Positions 18,764 through 24,699 of a DNA stretch of 30,762 bases are shown piece after piece. Both the position numbers and the translations under genes were made by a program. The stretch comes from Chara braunii. Its lineage: Eukaryota > Streptophyta > Charophyceae > Charales > Characeae. Location: NCBI GenBank assembly GCA_003427395.1, contig BFEA01000527.1:657762-688523 (forward strand), in the 5' to 3' direction. Within the stretch, counting starts at the first letter, position 1, and each line of letters starts with the position of its first letter. The notes beneath the pieces were generated by a model that was not told the origin of the DNA, did not search any database, and saw only the letters and a list, made by a program, of their open reading frames with translations.

Positions 18764-21316
18764 NTCCACGCGCATTTCGGCAACGCTACCCTTGGTTGAT
18801 TTACTCCATAATAAATACAGGAAGGAGACCGGACGCCCACTTCTTTGCGTCTTGCTTTCCTGTATTTATTATGGAGTAAATCAACCAAGGGTAGCGTTGC
18901 CGAAATGCGAGTGGAAAAGCACTTGGTCAAACCGAGCAACAGGAGGCTCGCACCTCCGAGGCCGGCTCGGGAGACATAGAGACAACTCCCGCCTAGGGGG
19001 AATTTAATATTGGATCTTTGGACTTCAAGAAGCATGGAAATCTCATGGAATGCACAGCTAACCAAGGCCAGGGAACGCCATTGAAGGTTCCGAGTTATAA
19101 CTTGCTGTTTTCAACGACATGCTGCATGCAACCATTGAAATGACGTACACGCCGTGCGCAAATCCTAACAGCGACATGTCTTTTTGTAGTGCCCAGGCTT
19201 CCAGGGTTCCAGATTGACGTAGAAGGCATCAAGACGGCAGTCAAGGAACATGAACCCAAGGCTATCTTCCTCACATCGCCGAACAATCCAGATGGAAGGT
19301 AAGGAAATAACATTTTTTTTCCTTTCCTTTCCTTTTCTTGTCTTTTCTTTTCTTTTCTTTTTTGGAAAGAATTTGGACCGTTTCTCGATTTATGCATGTC
19401 ATTCTTGCACAGGGGCCATGCTAATCTTCTCTGTATCGTTCCTATTTTAACGGATGTCCAGAAGGACAACGTTTCTTTTCTTTTCTTTTCTTTTCTTTTA
19501 TTTGTTTTTTTTTTTTGGGGGGGGGCGGGGGGGAATGGCAGGTAAGGAAAGAACATTTTTCGGCTGGTAGGAGAGAAGTCTCTAATGTCTCCCCCCCTAC
19601 ATGACTTCACTGCTGCAGTTATCTCACCATTCTTAGCCACATACCTCCCCCCTCTCCACCTTACCTGGCTTGCAACACAAGTAATCGGATTTCTAGCTTT
19701 CCATTGTGAACAATGTGAAAAAGAAACATGTCCTTAGGACTATGGTTTCCGACAAAACTTCCAAAGGCGTTTTCTGGACGAGCTCGACCAGAGAGAGCAC
19801 TCTTCTGCGAAAGACACCAAAGCATCCCTTGTGAGGCAGACCCCAGAGATGCGAACGGCGGTGCTGAACGCTGATGCGGAACTACGATGATAATAATAAT
19901 GTCATAATAGGAACATCGGCTGTTGGGGCCACACTACCTTCGTCACCAGAATACATCGTATGGTCATTATTGCTGTATTTAGACTGAAAGAAGATGCCCC
20001 AAATACAGCTATACTGACCGTGCGACGTACGTCGTATTCGGGTGAAGAAGGTAGGAAACCGAAGTGTCTTGATGAATGACATCCAAATCTGGAACTTAGT
20101 TTCTGTGCCGATTTCTTGGCCCAGCATGATCACTGTTTGAAGTTTTTTTTTGAGTGCTTGCTCTTCTGAAACAGTTTTTACCTTTGCAGTAGCAGATGCA
20201 CATCTCAGGGCTCCATCCCTAGACCTTGTCCTCACCCGTGTACAGTACCAAGTCGACCCCTGTGTGTTTGAACCTGTGACCTGTGTTTTGGTAGTCGTCT
20301 GTTGTCTGTTGCAGGTTAGTGTGGTCGTCGGGTCTTGAACCCAAGTAGGGGTCGTAGCTGTGTAGAAGGCGTAGCTGCTACAGTCCTGAAAGGTCCAGGT
20401 CGTAGCTTCTACAGTCCTGAAAGGCCAAGTCTACAGACTTCCGGAACGTCCGGAACTGACCTTTCGAGAATTGCTCAGGATACGCTAGAGGTAAGTGGGC
20501 AAGTGGGCAGTCCAACCTCGCCTAGTCAGCGGTATCCAGTCCCAGTCGCACTTTGTCCAGTCAGCAAGTACCATGTGGGACTGTGTGCACCCTGGGCTCA
20601 GTGGAAAGGAGCAGACCAGCGACCAACCGAAGTATAAATCAAGAGGCAGCGTCCACTCATGGATTGATTCTGCCTGTGAGCCGTGCAGAAGCGCTGCCTG
20701 AGCGTCTTGTGCAAGGAGGTCTGCAGGTGCCCGAAGGAGAAGTGGGCTGTGAAGGAGACGAAGCGGCCATAGCCGCTAGTTAGTAGGGAAGGTAGAAGGC
20801 AGCCATAGCTGCGGTAGGTTACAGATAGGCTATAGTGTGTATGTGTGTGAGTGTTCTGTGAAGTGTGTGCAAGTGTGGGACATCCAGGGAGATCCAGAGT
20901 AGCGTGTGTGTGAAGAGATGCTGGGGATACAGTGTCGGAGGGGTGTTGTGAAGGCGCACAGGCGCCATAGCCATTCGGAGCAAGTTTGAATCTGAACTGT
21001 GTTCTTGGCCTCGATATCTCTGTGCTTTGTGTGGGCGCCTGGCGCCAGTGTGATTGCCATATGTTTTCATGCATGCTGAGTAAGAAAGGAGACGAGTCTC
21101 GTTGCACTTTTCTCTTATTGTGTACTCTGTTCTTGTGCCTTGTTTTCCCTCTTGTCAGTGTGCTGGGTGACGACGATCTGCTTGAAATTCTAGAGCTCCC
21201 AGTCCTGGTCATCCTTGACGAGGCGTATATTGAATTTGCAAAAATAGAAACACGCATGTCTTGGGTCAAACAATTTCCAAACCTCATTGTCTTGAGGACT
21301 TTCAGCAAAAGAGCAG
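2634..21316 (+). CDS. HISN6: Histidinol-phosphate aminotransferase, chloroplast type, partial gene of five recognised exons
   Basis: This PLP enzyme converts imidazole-acetol phosphate and glutamate to histidinol phosphate and 2-oxoglutarate in histidine synthesis; the plant enzyme acts in the plastid. Exons are 2634-2717, 5393-5547, 7753-7850, 19190-19298 and 21159-21316. All recognised internal introns begin GT and end AG, and phases 0, 2, 1, 2 join cleanly into one frame. Joined translation shows the class I/II aminotransferase landmarks in order: [10 protein letters not shown] near the N-terminus, [13 protein letters not shown] (PLP phosphate contact), [17 protein letters not shown] (pyridine-ring Asn), LDEAYIEF (pyridine-nitrogen Asp) and TFSKRAG (Schiff-base Lys). 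About 200 of roughly 400 residues are present; the transit peptide, the start and everything after the lysine motif are missing. Caution: the 11.3-kb third intron contains an adapter sequence and two single-N joins, so exon order there rests on scaffolding. The donor after the last exon reads GG instead of GT. Confidence 0.9.
2718..5392 (+). other. HISN6 intron (2.7 kb)
   Basis: It starts GTAAGT and ends CTTCTTGCAG. It carries a decayed U6-like sequence (3106-3181), T-rich and C-rich stretches, a near-repeat of CCTGCT..AACCGGGTCCAG around 4002 and 4051, and a TTAA plus ACCACCACTACC motif at 4494-4509 of the kind that bounds the short inverted-repeat elements elsewhere in the window. No coding exon is recognisable. 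Confidence 0.75.
3106..3181 (-). pseudogene. Decayed U6 snRNA-like sequence
   Basis: Read on the minus strand this tract follows the order of U6 snRNA with many changes. On the plus strand one sees GGTCGTTTCTCGATTTGTGT, then a variant of GGGGCCATGCTAATCTTCTCTGT as CAGCCATGTTAGTCTCTCTCTGT. A much better U6 copy at 19367-19467 has the same order of blocks. No upstream U6 promoter elements are visible, so it is taken as an old retropseudogene. Confidence 0.6.
5393..5547 (+). CDS. HISN6: HISN6 exon: [10 protein letters not shown]...ELIDLIM segment
   Basis: Acceptor TTGCAG|GTT, donor ATGAG|GTGAGT, entering in phase 0 and leaving in phase 2. It encodes [17 protein letters not shown], then [20 protein letters not shown] and [13 protein letters not shown]. 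The YPDP..RRLR and GCGADE motifs are diagnostic of HisC; GADE contacts the PLP phosphate. The split arginine codon is completed by the first base of the exon at 7753. Confidence 0.93.
6257..6446. mobile_element. Short terminal-inverted-repeat element (MITE-like), copy a
   Basis: The left end is TTTAAACCACCACGACGACC and the right end reads, as reverse complement, CTTTAATCCACCACTACC; about 15 of 18 positions agree. TTAA directly abuts the ACCACCAC or TCCACCAC end on both sides, which would fit a TTAA target site. The interior has no open frame. Part of the interior (GCTGCCGACACCAGCCATTT then TGGTACGGTTAGGC) resembles the reverse complement of the interior of 8098-8294, so the two look like relatives in opposite orientation. 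Confidence 0.55.
6680..6796. repeat. 53-bp tandem repeat, about 2.2 copies
   Basis: The unit begins GCAAAATTGGAAATAAGTTC. Copies start at 6680 and 6733 and a partial third starts at 6786, giving an exact 53-bp period with only a T/C difference (GATACATG versus GACACATG) between the first two. Confidence 0.9.
7753..7850 (+). CDS. HISN6: HISN6 exon: [16 protein letters not shown]...NGVEVVQ segment
   Basis: Acceptor TTTGCAG|GTG, donor CAAG|GTAGGC. The first G completes the arginine codon of the previous exon and the last G starts the valine codon finished at 19190. It encodes [16 protein letters not shown] then [16 protein letters not shown]. The PPTFxMY motif holds the substrate-binding tyrosine region of HisC. 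The next recognised exon is 11.3 kb away across doubtful joins. Confidence 0.93.
7902..7928. repeat. (CT)n microsatellite next to adapter
   Basis: A pure CT run ends four bases before the adapter at 7933. On the other side of the adapter the sequence is a GA run (7970-7981), so two read ends from CT/GA repeats meet at the adapter. Confidence 0.9.
7933..7970. other. Nextera mate-pair junction adapter (sequencing artefact)
   Basis: CTGTCTCTTATACACATCT (7933-7951) is followed directly by its reverse complement AGATGTGTATAAGAGACAG (7952-7970). These are the two Tn5 mosaic ends joined as in the Nextera mate-pair circularisation adapter. It is not genomic sequence. Translated on the minus strand it gives [12 protein letters not shown], a known adapter-derived peptide in databases. 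Bases on the two sides need not be neighbours in the genome. Confidence 0.98.
8098..8294. mobile_element. Short terminal-inverted-repeat element (MITE-like), copy b
   Basis: The left end is TTAGACCACCAGTACC and the right end, reverse-complemented, is ATTGAACCACCAGTGCC; the core ACCACCAGTRCC is shared. The flanking tetranucleotides (TTAG, ATTG) are degenerate relative to TTAA. The interior has no convincing coding sequence, although two short open frames cross it. Its reverse complement shares the block GCCGGCCATTTTGCCCTGGT with variation in copy a. Confidence 0.5.
8295..9015. other. Intronic or intergenic sequence, nothing recognised
   Basis: About 700 bases with no domain-bearing open frame, RNA gene or clear repeat. 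It lies between the adapter artefact and the second mosaic repeat, within what would be the third HISN6 intron if the assembly is right. Confidence 0.5.
9016..9583. repeat. Mosaic dispersed repeat, copy 2
   Basis: Blocks C (9016-9040), B (9156-9308) and A (9507-9583) all recur in 239-575, in permuted order and with C inverted. Block C starts TTTAAACCACCACTCTACCC, placing TTAA beside ACCACCAC as in the short inverted-repeat elements. Block B includes a 15-base A-run at 9242-9256. No coding function is seen. Confidence 0.65.
9803..9840. other. Short stem-loop
   Basis: TGATAGTCTACCTT (9803-9816) and AAGGTAGATTATCA (9827-9840) form a 14-bp stem with one mismatch and a 10-base loop. It is not followed by a T-run and no gene ends here; the role is unknown. 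Confidence 0.6.
9910..9998. repeat. Single N join followed by (TC)n tract
   Basis: A lone N at 9910 is followed by an uninterrupted TC tract to 9998 that runs to the base before the first LTR. The N is an assembly gap of unknown size. The tract may be real flanking microsatellite or a low-complexity contig end. Confidence 0.9.
10355..10360 (+). promoter_or_regulatory. Possible LTR TATA box
   Basis: The segment GCTACTTATAGCTGGG is kept in both LTRs (17878 onward in the 3' copy) within GC-rich surroundings. A TATA-like site in mid-LTR is where retrotransposon transcription would start, but there is no direct evidence of initiation. Confidence 0.35.
10684..10743. repeat. (TTC)n microsatellite in the 5' LTR
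   Basis: About 20 TTC units, against about 7 in the matching place of the 3' LTR (near 18215-18238). The length difference shows independent slippage since insertion. Confidence 0.95.
11218..11231 (+). other. Primer binding site, initiator-Met-tRNA type
   Basis: TGGTATCGGAGCCC lies just inside the 5' LTR. Plant LTR elements primed by initiator tRNA-Met usually have TGGTATCAGAGC here, so this is one base off. The same TGGTATCGGAGC recurs at 29518 beside another LTR-like segment. Confidence 0.8.
11278..11399. repeat. (GATT)n tetranucleotide array with a higher-order unit
   Basis: GATT units run through the retrotransposon leader, interrupted twice by GGTCATTGATTGACT, 35 bases apart (11309 and 11344). 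It is a simple-sequence expansion with no coding or structural role inferred. Confidence 0.93.
11400..12080. other. AT-rich leader segment dense in TTCCGA/TCGGAA motifs
   Basis: This stretch between the primer site and gag is AT-rich yet contains more than a dozen copies of TTCCG, TCCGA or their complements (for example 11689-11712, 11916, 11934, 11970) and a T-run of about 35 (11826-11860). It has no recognisable protein: the open frames on the plus strand are phenylalanine-rich products of the T-runs. Its base composition is unlike the GC-rich coding part of the element. Confidence 0.55.
12283..12377. repeat. Degenerate direct repeats of CCACRTCAGCA
   Basis: At least five copies of a CACRTCAGC core occur in under 100 bases upstream of gag (12288, 12301, 12320, 12344, 12367), spaced by roughly 13 to 24 bases. 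The core contains ACGT or ACAT next to TCA, resembling plant bZIP sites, but it may simply be a short tandem duplication. Confidence 0.6.
12423..13822 (+). pseudogene. gag: Gypsy gag polyprotein, frameshifted
   Basis: Gag forms the retrotransposon particle and packages its RNA. A likely start is the ATG at 12423 ([17 protein letters not shown]). The coding signal then moves through frames: an Ala/Lys/Glu-rich helix near 12496-12540 is in the next frame, and the main 428-codon frame (12536-13822) follows. That frame has a heptad-like coiled coil ([20 protein letters not shown]), a retrotransposon-gag domain ([23 protein letters not shown]), a Gly/Arg-rich stretch and a CCHC zinc knuckle, [14 protein letters not shown] (CX2CX4HX4C). 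Between about 13245 and 13480 a different frame looks more like gag ([18 protein letters not shown]), implying two compensating shifts. The end overlaps the protease frame by 20 bases. Confidence 0.8.
13803..14870 (+). pseudogene. pol: Gypsy pol: aspartic protease and N-terminal linker
   Basis: A 355-codon open frame. The retropepsin active site [10 protein letters not shown] lies at about residues 175-184 (Asp codon at 14331), and the second conserved piece DIILGMAWL is at about residues 248-256. The protease cleaves Gag-Pol during particle maturation. The frame ends at a TAG (14868-14870) in the middle of the protease-RT linker; coding similarity continues in the same frame beyond it, so this is an inactivating stop rather than the natural end. 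The ATG at 13803 need not be the real start, since pol is normally made as a Gag-Pol fusion. Confidence 0.82.
14871..16237 (+). pseudogene. pol: Gypsy pol: reverse transcriptase and RNase H
   Basis: Same frame as the protease but interrupted by TAG at 15000-15002 and TGA at 15048-15050; open from there. RT blocks are clear: [47 protein letters not shown], the catalytic [10 protein letters not shown] (15369 onward) and [11 protein letters not shown]. RNase H follows with [12 protein letters not shown] (Asp near 15820), [10 protein letters not shown] and WVTDNNPL. A one-base shift near 16091 moves the coding signal to another frame, which holds [19 protein letters not shown] and ends at TAA 16238-16240. 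The first stop after the protease lies in a region rather than at a motif; the second replaces the Trp of [12 protein letters not shown], which is Trp in the related fragment at 30100. Confidence 0.9.
16241..17477 (+). pseudogene. pol: Gypsy pol: integrase and chromodomain-like tail
   Basis: Integrase inserts the cDNA into host DNA. The zinc-binding region reads [20 protein letters not shown] then [10 protein letters not shown]. The catalytic triad is visible: Asp in AMDITGS (16613), Asp in [13 protein letters not shown] (16796) and Glu in NGQMERAHQ (16904). A shift near 16968 changes frame, and that frame meets TAA at 16999-17001. About 100 residues normally between SPVT and FVIQ appear lost near 17075. 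After another shift near 17195 a tail of about 85 codons (ending TAA 17475-17477) holds [20 protein letters not shown], which resembles a chromodomain fold that guides insertion to chromatin in chromoviruses. Confidence 0.85.
17478..17504 (+). other. Polypurine tract
   Basis: GGAGGAAGG followed by a long G-run lies five bases before the 3' LTR, the expected place for second-strand priming. The G-run length may be unreliable in the assembly. Confidence 0.8.
17510..18708 (+). repeat. 3' LTR of the Gypsy element
   Basis: It is collinear with 10000-11208. Differences include an insertion of GAGTGCCATCCGGCACGC near 17574, a duplicated GAGGCTGGGC near 17893, a shorter TTC run and a missing ACCCGGTCAGGTC-like segment near 18550. 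It ends CCGGGCATG directly against a (TC)n tract. Confidence 0.88.
18711..18764. repeat. (TC)n tract ending in a single N join
   Basis: A pure TC run up to 18763 and one N at 18764. The next base (18765) starts inside the left arm of an inverted repeat that is complete at 25497-25765, so sequence has been lost at this join. Confidence 0.95.
19190..19298 (+). CDS. HISN6: HISN6 exon: [12 protein letters not shown]...SPNNPDG segment, copy 1
   Basis: Acceptor CTTTTTGTAG|TG, donor GGAAG|GTAAGG. Its first two bases complete the Val codon begun at 7850. It encodes [20 protein letters not shown] then [20 protein letters not shown] holds the Asn that hydrogen-bonds the PLP ring oxygen. It ends in phase 2 and the serine codon is completed at 21159. 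Confidence 0.93.
19367..19467 (-). pseudogene. U6 snRNA retropseudogene, well preserved, copy 1
   Basis: On the minus strand the tract runs GTCCTTCTGGACATCC (5' stem-loop), GAACGATACAGAGAAGATTA, GCATGGCCCCTG, then TAAATCGAGAAACGGTCC. ACAGAGA and AGC, the residues that pair with the 5' splice site and form the catalytic core, are intact. Several changes lie outside the core (AAAATAGG for AAAATTGG, GTGCAAGAATGAC for GCGCAAGGATGAC). On the minus strand no plant-type upstream sequence element or TATA box precedes it, only CT/GA-rich DNA, and no T-run terminates it. U6 itself acts in the spliceosome; this copy is judged non-functional but could be tested. Confidence 0.85.
20330..21060. repeat. Possible solo-LTR-like tract in HISN6 intron
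   Basis: It contains a TATA-like AGTATAAATCAAGAGGC (20630), TG/GT-rich sequence and the palindromic motifs AGCGGCCATAGCCGCT (20762-20777) and GCAGCCATAGCTGC (20799-20812). CCATAG in similar contexts occurs in both Gypsy LTRs (10513, 18050) and in the LTR-like tract at 29029. No clean termini or target duplication are visible. Confidence 0.3.
21159..21316 (+). CDS. HISN6: HISN6 exon: [11 protein letters not shown]...LRTFSKRAG segment, copy 1
   Basis: Acceptor CTTGTCAG|T completes the serine codon. It encodes [20 protein letters not shown], then [20 protein letters not shown] and [17 protein letters not shown] carries the Asp that binds the pyridine nitrogen and FSK the Lys that forms the Schiff base with PLP. 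The base pair after the exon reads GG, not GT, at 21317-21318; the otherwise identical second copy has GT. The altered bases sit within 25 bases of a CT tract, so this is probably a contig-end error. Downstream exons (LAGLRVGYG onward) were not found. Confidence 0.93.
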
Positions 21317-21338
21317 GGGATTTTCCAACACTCTACTC

Positions 21339-21340
<2 letters not shown>

Positions 21341-21412
<72 letters not shown>
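21341..21412. repeat. (CT)n microsatellite after HISN6 copy 1
   Basis: About 36 CT units. The sequence after it (GGGCCTCCCCTTGC) differs from that after the corresponding tract of copy 2 (TTGCAATGGCATGC), so the two copies share nothing recognisable beyond the tract. Confidence 0.95.
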
Positions 21413-21414
<2 letters not shown>

Positions 21415-23506
21415 GCCTCCCCTTGCAACCCCCTCCAGTCTCTCTATGACATGCTTCCGTGGCATCCCCTCAGTCTCTCTTTGACATGCTTTCATGGCAT
21501 GTGAGTGCTTGTGCCTATATTGCTATCACCTATATTGTTATTTCAGAGGTCACGTGAGAGGGCAAATAGGTTTCCTGGGGATGATCTAATGGCATGTTAA
21601 TATGGTGGCTTACTGCCATTGCATGACCGAGTGTTACCTTTGCCTGCTTTTCGTTCATGCCTTTTCTTAAACCGCCAGTACACGGCCCCAGCCTTGCAGA
21701 AAGTTTTTGTCGCCACAAGCAAAACACAGAGGGGCTGCGTGGTGTGGGGCGCTGTTGAAAAAAAAAATCGGCGGCCTCCGAAGTGGTGCGGGTTTATGCT
21801 GACACATGTGGGCCGATGTATGGTGTACTCGTCCTTTTAGCATAGTATTATTAATTTATTAATGTTTTTCACCTTATACGCCCTCCAAAACGTGTGTGCA
21901 GATCCTGCCGTGTTGCTTTATTTTCGGCCGGGCATGGGTCGGGGGGTGATGGGGTGGAGGGGTTCGGGTAGCTTTCTGTGGTTGGAATTTTAATCAACCA
22001 GAGAAGTGGACTTTCGTATCTCCTGAGGGCGAAAAACTACTTCGATTTCACCCCATGGATCCTTAGGGCATCTCATCGCAGGCATGGGGTCGCCTTTGCA
22101 GTGATTTTATATCTAATTCCTTTGCCAATATCACTAGAGGGGATATACTGTCACTGCCATGTACTCACTTATAACGTCGCAAATTTCCCATTTTTCTTGA
22201 TTGGCGTGAGGCGCCTTGCTAGTGTTCTGTGTTTTGCTCCTGTTTCAACAATTGTTGGAGCAATGATCCTGTTTAAAAGGATGTAATGTTTAAAAGGATG
22301 CAATGTCACAGTCTCTTGCTCCTGTGGTCCATGGAGCTCGCCATGCTCGGACTAGGTTCACGACAGTGGGAGGCAGTTCCTTTTTTTTTTTTCTCTTTTT
22401 TTTCGTTTTTTTCTCTTTTTTTTTCTTTGTTTTTCGTTTTGTGTTTATGTTTTGTTTTTCTAATGGCCAAATGAAACACCGCTTGTTCCATGTCGTAGAT
22501 TCAAAAAGGTTCTAGCCTCTAGGATGTCATCTCTTTGTTGTAGGTGGGTATAAGCCCAAGAGAATCAGTGTGTGGGCCTTGCCCAGCTTGGGTAAATCAG
22601 CTTTCCCGAGCTCCTTTTGCATGCTTTCTCTACGTTTTTCATCAAGGAGTAGAGGTTCTTGGTCCCACCTCCGGCGTGGATCTGACAAGGCTTTCTGTAT
22701 TGGGAGAGCGACTCTTTTTTAGCTTTTTGGACCATTTCTCTCGTAGACTGGTACGAGTTGGCCAACTTGGCCTACGTCCTTAAACGGAAAAGAAAAAGAA
22801 AAGAAAGGGCGCGAGCCCTCAGTGACCCGGTGCTTGCCCCTCAGTTGAGTGTCTCACTTCGTGCGTCAGCTGCGGGAGTGTTTTGTCTTCCCACAGGCAG
22901 CTCGTCACACGCGGTTAACGGGGGACCCCCAGTTTCAGCTCCTGAGTAACAGGTCCAAAACTGAAATTAGGGTTTGGGCCCTTGGGGGTGAAATTTTGTG
23001 TTTTTTTTTTGTTTTTTTTTTTTTGCCTGTTTTTGTCTTACTTCAAGGTTGTTGTGTACCAAATTTGGTCTCATTTGGACCATTGTGATTTCCTTTGATA
23101 ACAGTGATAAGACCATTTCCAAAAACGCTGAAAATTCGCTGAATCCAAAATGTCATTCAACTTGATTCAAGTGCACTTTTGCCTTACTGTTTCACCCTGT
23201 TTTTGTTTTGTTTTTTTGTTTTCTTTTTTTAATGGTTTGTTAATATGGTGTGCACTCTATGCAATGATGCAATTTTTGGTTAAAAAGCGCTTCTGGTTTT
23301 CTTATCAATAGCATTCAAAAAACGCTGAAATTTTGGGTCTCCGTTAACCGCCTCTCGTGTTTGAATTCAAAAGAGTCACCAGAATCGTGACAATGGCTCA
23401 AAAAGTGGTGGCTGAGCTCGACTCAAGAATAGTGGTAGGATGTGGATTAAAAAAATCTTCCTACGCTATATAAAATATTATATAGTATATACTATATACT
23501 ACTAAT
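21413..23506. other. Unassigned sequence, no gene recognised
   Basis: The stretch contains a TTAA plus ACCGCCAGTACAC motif at 21668, a small duplication of TTTAAAAGGATG at 22273 and 22289, T-rich runs at 22380-22460 and 22999-23025, and an AT palindrome (ATATAGTATATACTATAT, near 23485). Open frames such as 22544-22783 (+) and 22565-22765 (-) have no recognised domain. The missing 3' exons of HISN6 are not here. Confidence 0.5.
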
Positions 23507-23735
23507 TTAACCAATCTTGAGTCCGGGCCATCTCCGGTCCTACTGGGCCATGGCATGGATTCATTGGATTGTCAATTTGTCACCAGCGTAACAAATCTGG
23601 ACCGCACTATAAAAACGGCTAATGTAACAATTTTTTAATTCGGGCTGTTCCCGGTCCTACTGAGCCACGACCAAGATCATTGCACCAGTGTAACAATCTT
23701 CAGCCCGGGCTGTGGGACCCTACAAGTTCAACCGC
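23507..23735. repeat. Diverged direct repeats of about 110 bp
   Basis: Two and a partial third copy of a unit containing CGGGCYRTYYCCGGTCCTAC, TGRGCCA, CACCAGYGTAAC and AATCTT. The blocks appear at 23524-23605, 23641-23695 and 23700-23731. No coding capacity is seen; it looks like an old tandem duplication. Confidence 0.6.
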
Positions 23736-24699
23736 TCCGATTGTCGCGCAATCGCACAATCTTAAGATCCCACAACGATCTGGATTCTGGACCATCTGCC
23801 CAGTACTAAAGTCCCAATGGCCTAGATAAGAGGCGAGTAGGTCCAGCTCTGTCTACCAATTGGCCCTGTACCTCCCACGTGACACTGCCGTGCCAAAGCC
23901 GTCACGGGACACTGCCCTGCCAAGCTGCCCCATCTTCGTCTCTCTATAAACTTTTCCGCATGCCTGCCAAATGCCACCTCGCCGCCCTCAAGGTTGCCTC
24001 ACTGGGCTGCCCACCCGCTGTCACCCGGTGCCATCTGCTGCGTGCCCACATGGCTGCCAAGGCGTGAGCCCATAGGAGGAATCACCTGGTAGTAGGAGGT
24101 AAGTGGAGCTGTGGCAGGTTCCATAGCTAGCTCGTAGGGGACACGAGCAGTGAGTGGGCGGAGAAGAGGTCATTCATGAGGAAGGCTTGGCACGGCAATA
24201 AGAAACCTTTGGTGGCCCGATGATGAAGGGGATCCGTGGCCATGGCCATGGCGTTGCATAAGTCACATTAGTGTATTTGTGTCGGGGGTCATGCTAATCT
24301 TCCGTGGATTGTATCGATTTTGATGGATGAAGAACTGACTACAAGTTCAGAATCCGTGCGGTATATGATTTGGTTTTGCTTATCAATCCGTCGTCTTGCT
24401 CTTGCTTTTGTCACGGAGGCGGTGAATGATTTGATTGCTCTTCTGTGGTCCACATGGGGTTTTCTTTTGGATGGGTTCCTTGCAATGTAGTGTGCATTTC
24501 TCATTCCGCACTTTTAACTGTTGCCAAGGCTCTGCAGCGTTCATATAAGCAATCTGAAATAACCATTCGTTTTTCATTTTGTATTGTATGTTCTCGTTTT
24601 GTTGATGGCCCGTAAGAGGTCGCGGGCTGCTTCACAAGTAGAGTAGAGAGGCAAGCAACAAAGCGCTTGTACGTCTCTAATCTAATTAAATTCGATTAA
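23736..24699. other. Unassigned sequence between repeats and the mitochondrial insert
   Basis: There is no recognisable gene. It contains a decayed U6-like tract (24268-24331), CCATAG at 24121 and several short open frames without domains. Confidence 0.5.
24268..24331 (-). pseudogene. Decayed U6 snRNA-like fragment
   Basis: The plus strand reads TTAGTGTATTTGTGTCGGGGG then TCATGCTAATCTTCCGTGGA and TTGTATCGATTTTGATGGATG, matching in order the U6 pseudogene at 19367-19467 (GGGGCCATGCTAATCTTCTC, TGTATCGTTCCTATTTTAAC, GGATG). It is shorter and more diverged than that copy. Confidence 0.6.

Larger units (their letters stand above)
19299..21158 (+). other. HISN6 intron (1.9 kb), copy 1
   Basis: GT...AG intron with TTTTC-rich tracts on both sides of a U6 pseudogene, then a GC-rich stretch (about 20330-21060) containing several CCATAG-centred short palindromes. 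Those recur in the LTRs of this window, so the stretch may be LTR-derived, but no primer site follows it. No coding exon is seen between the two flanking exons. Confidence 0.7.
18765..21316 (+). repeat. Duplicated HISN6 segment, copy 1
   Basis: It matches 25556-28107 at a constant offset of 6791 with no length difference, even in homopolymers. The match covers a partial inverted repeat, two HISN6 exons, a U6 pseudogene and the intron between. Past 21316 the two copies differ at four of about 25 bases before a CT tract. A false duplication from assembly is the simplest reading; a very recent tandem duplication is the alternative. Confidence 0.9.

Noticed and set aside
19095-19640. 181-codon minus-strand frame (also at 25886-26431)
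   Set aside because: It runs through the U6 pseudogene and the TTTTC tracts; the KKRK-rich content is low-complexity translation.
20598-21308. Long minus-strand frame of 236 codons opposite the HISN6 exon
   Set aside because: It is a shadow of the exon and of intronic repeats; no domain is seen and its second copy exists only because of the duplication.
21190-21495. Serine/leucine or Arg/Glu repeat proteins across CT tracts
   Set aside because: These are translations of (CT)n in different frames, seen at every CT tract.
23470-23505. AT palindrome as an origin or promoter
   Set aside because: A simple TA-rich palindrome in AT-rich DNA, with no associated gene or other motif.
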